Below are positions 5,858 to 5,923 of a stretch of DNA of 5,923 nucleotides, piece by piece. Below the pieces are notes generated by a model. It was not told the origin of the DNA. It ran no database searches and saw only the letters and a program-made list of their open reading frames with translations. Each line of letters begins with the position of its first letter. Position 1 is the first letter of the stretch. The translations under genes and the position numbers were made by a program. The DNA comes from an uncultured Verrucomicrobiota bacterium (GTDB taxonomy: Bacteria > Verrucomicrobiota > Verrucomicrobiia > Limisphaerales > UBA1096). The stretch is from positions 1-5,923 of the forward strand of contig CAJWPV010000104.1 of NCBI GenBank assembly GCA_913045395.1, written 5' to 3'.

Positions 5858-5923
5858 CCCGTGCGTTGGTTGCGCCGCGAAAAGGAATCCGGCGGCAACC
5901 AACGCTGCCGTGAATGATACGTG
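5858..5923 (-). other. Signal-peptide-like reading frame, out of frame with the FecR domain
   Basis: The minus strand read from the edge in the frame starting at 5923 gives HVSFTAALVAAGFLFAAQ followed by PTHG. This is a hydrophobic core of small and aliphatic residues and then an Ala-rich c-region, as in a Sec signal peptide. Immediately afterwards this frame loses resemblance to anything, and the FecR sequence (RDGQAIVQSVSGEA) continues in the frame reached by a -1 (or +2) shift. The FecR frame over the same bases gives RIIHGSVGCRRIPFRGATNA, which is not a convincing signal peptide. The start codon and n-region lie outside the window. Confidence 0.5.
5863..5905. repeat. 11-bp perfect inverted repeat in the putative signal-peptide region
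   Basis: GCGTTGGTTGC (5863-5873) and GCAACCAACGC (5895-5905) are perfect reverse complements separated by 21 bp. They can form a stable hairpin in DNA or mRNA. It coincides with the place where the signal-peptide frame and the FecR frame must meet, and the spacer contains a run of four A (T on the coding strand). It is probably a coincidence of the encoded Ala-Leu-Val-Ala and Ala-Gln-Pro-Thr codons, but it is a plausible cause of a polymerase or assembly indel. Confidence 0.6.

Noticed and set aside
1..5923. CRISPR array, insertion sequence, tRNA, rRNA or defence system
   Set aside because: I found no regularly spaced direct repeats, transposase motifs, cloverleaf-like segment or defence-protein motifs; nearly all sequence is accounted for by housekeeping genes.

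Overview
The window looks like chromosomal DNA of a Gram-negative, GC-rich bacterium, most likely Verrucomicrobiota. The strongest pointer is the FecR-type protein at the right edge, which is of the kind I associate with that phylum; the type IV pilus ATPase fits as well. This taxonomic guess is inference and no marker gene settles it. Every gene I can support lies on the minus strand, so transcription runs from high to low coordinates.

Region by region, in the direction of transcription: (1) 5923-4836 holds most of a secreted or periplasmic FecR-domain protein, cut by the window edge. A signal-peptide-like stretch sits in a different reading frame just upstream of it. (2) 4835-4735 is intergenic, with a clear intrinsic terminator for the FecR gene. 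(3) 4734-1359 is a compact housekeeping cluster: coaD (phosphopantetheine adenylyltransferase), yceD (DUF177), rpmF (ribosomal protein L32), plsX (phosphate acyltransferase) and fabH (beta-ketoacyl-ACP synthase III). plsX and fabH overlap in ATGA. (4) 1282-191 is a PilT/PilU-family type IV pilus ATPase. (5) 136-1 is the start of a probable MOSC-like gene cut by the left edge; I hold this call loosely.

The middle genes make biochemical sense together. CoaD supplies the CoA pathway, and hence acyl-CoA starters and the ACP prosthetic group. FabH starts fatty acid chains from acetyl-CoA and malonyl-ACP. PlsX turns acyl-ACP into acyl-phosphate for phospholipid synthesis. YceD and L32 tie the cluster to ribosome assembly, and yceD-rpmF-plsX-fabH is a widely conserved order. 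The pilus ATPase and the MOSC-like gene follow co-directionally without an obvious functional link.

I see no mobile element, CRISPR array, tRNA or rRNA, defence system or clearly novel system. The most useful anomaly is the apparent frame break between signal peptide and FecR domain at the right edge. Next are the TTG start of coaD, set only 26 bp beyond a strong terminator, and the uncharacterised C-terminal half of the FecR protein.
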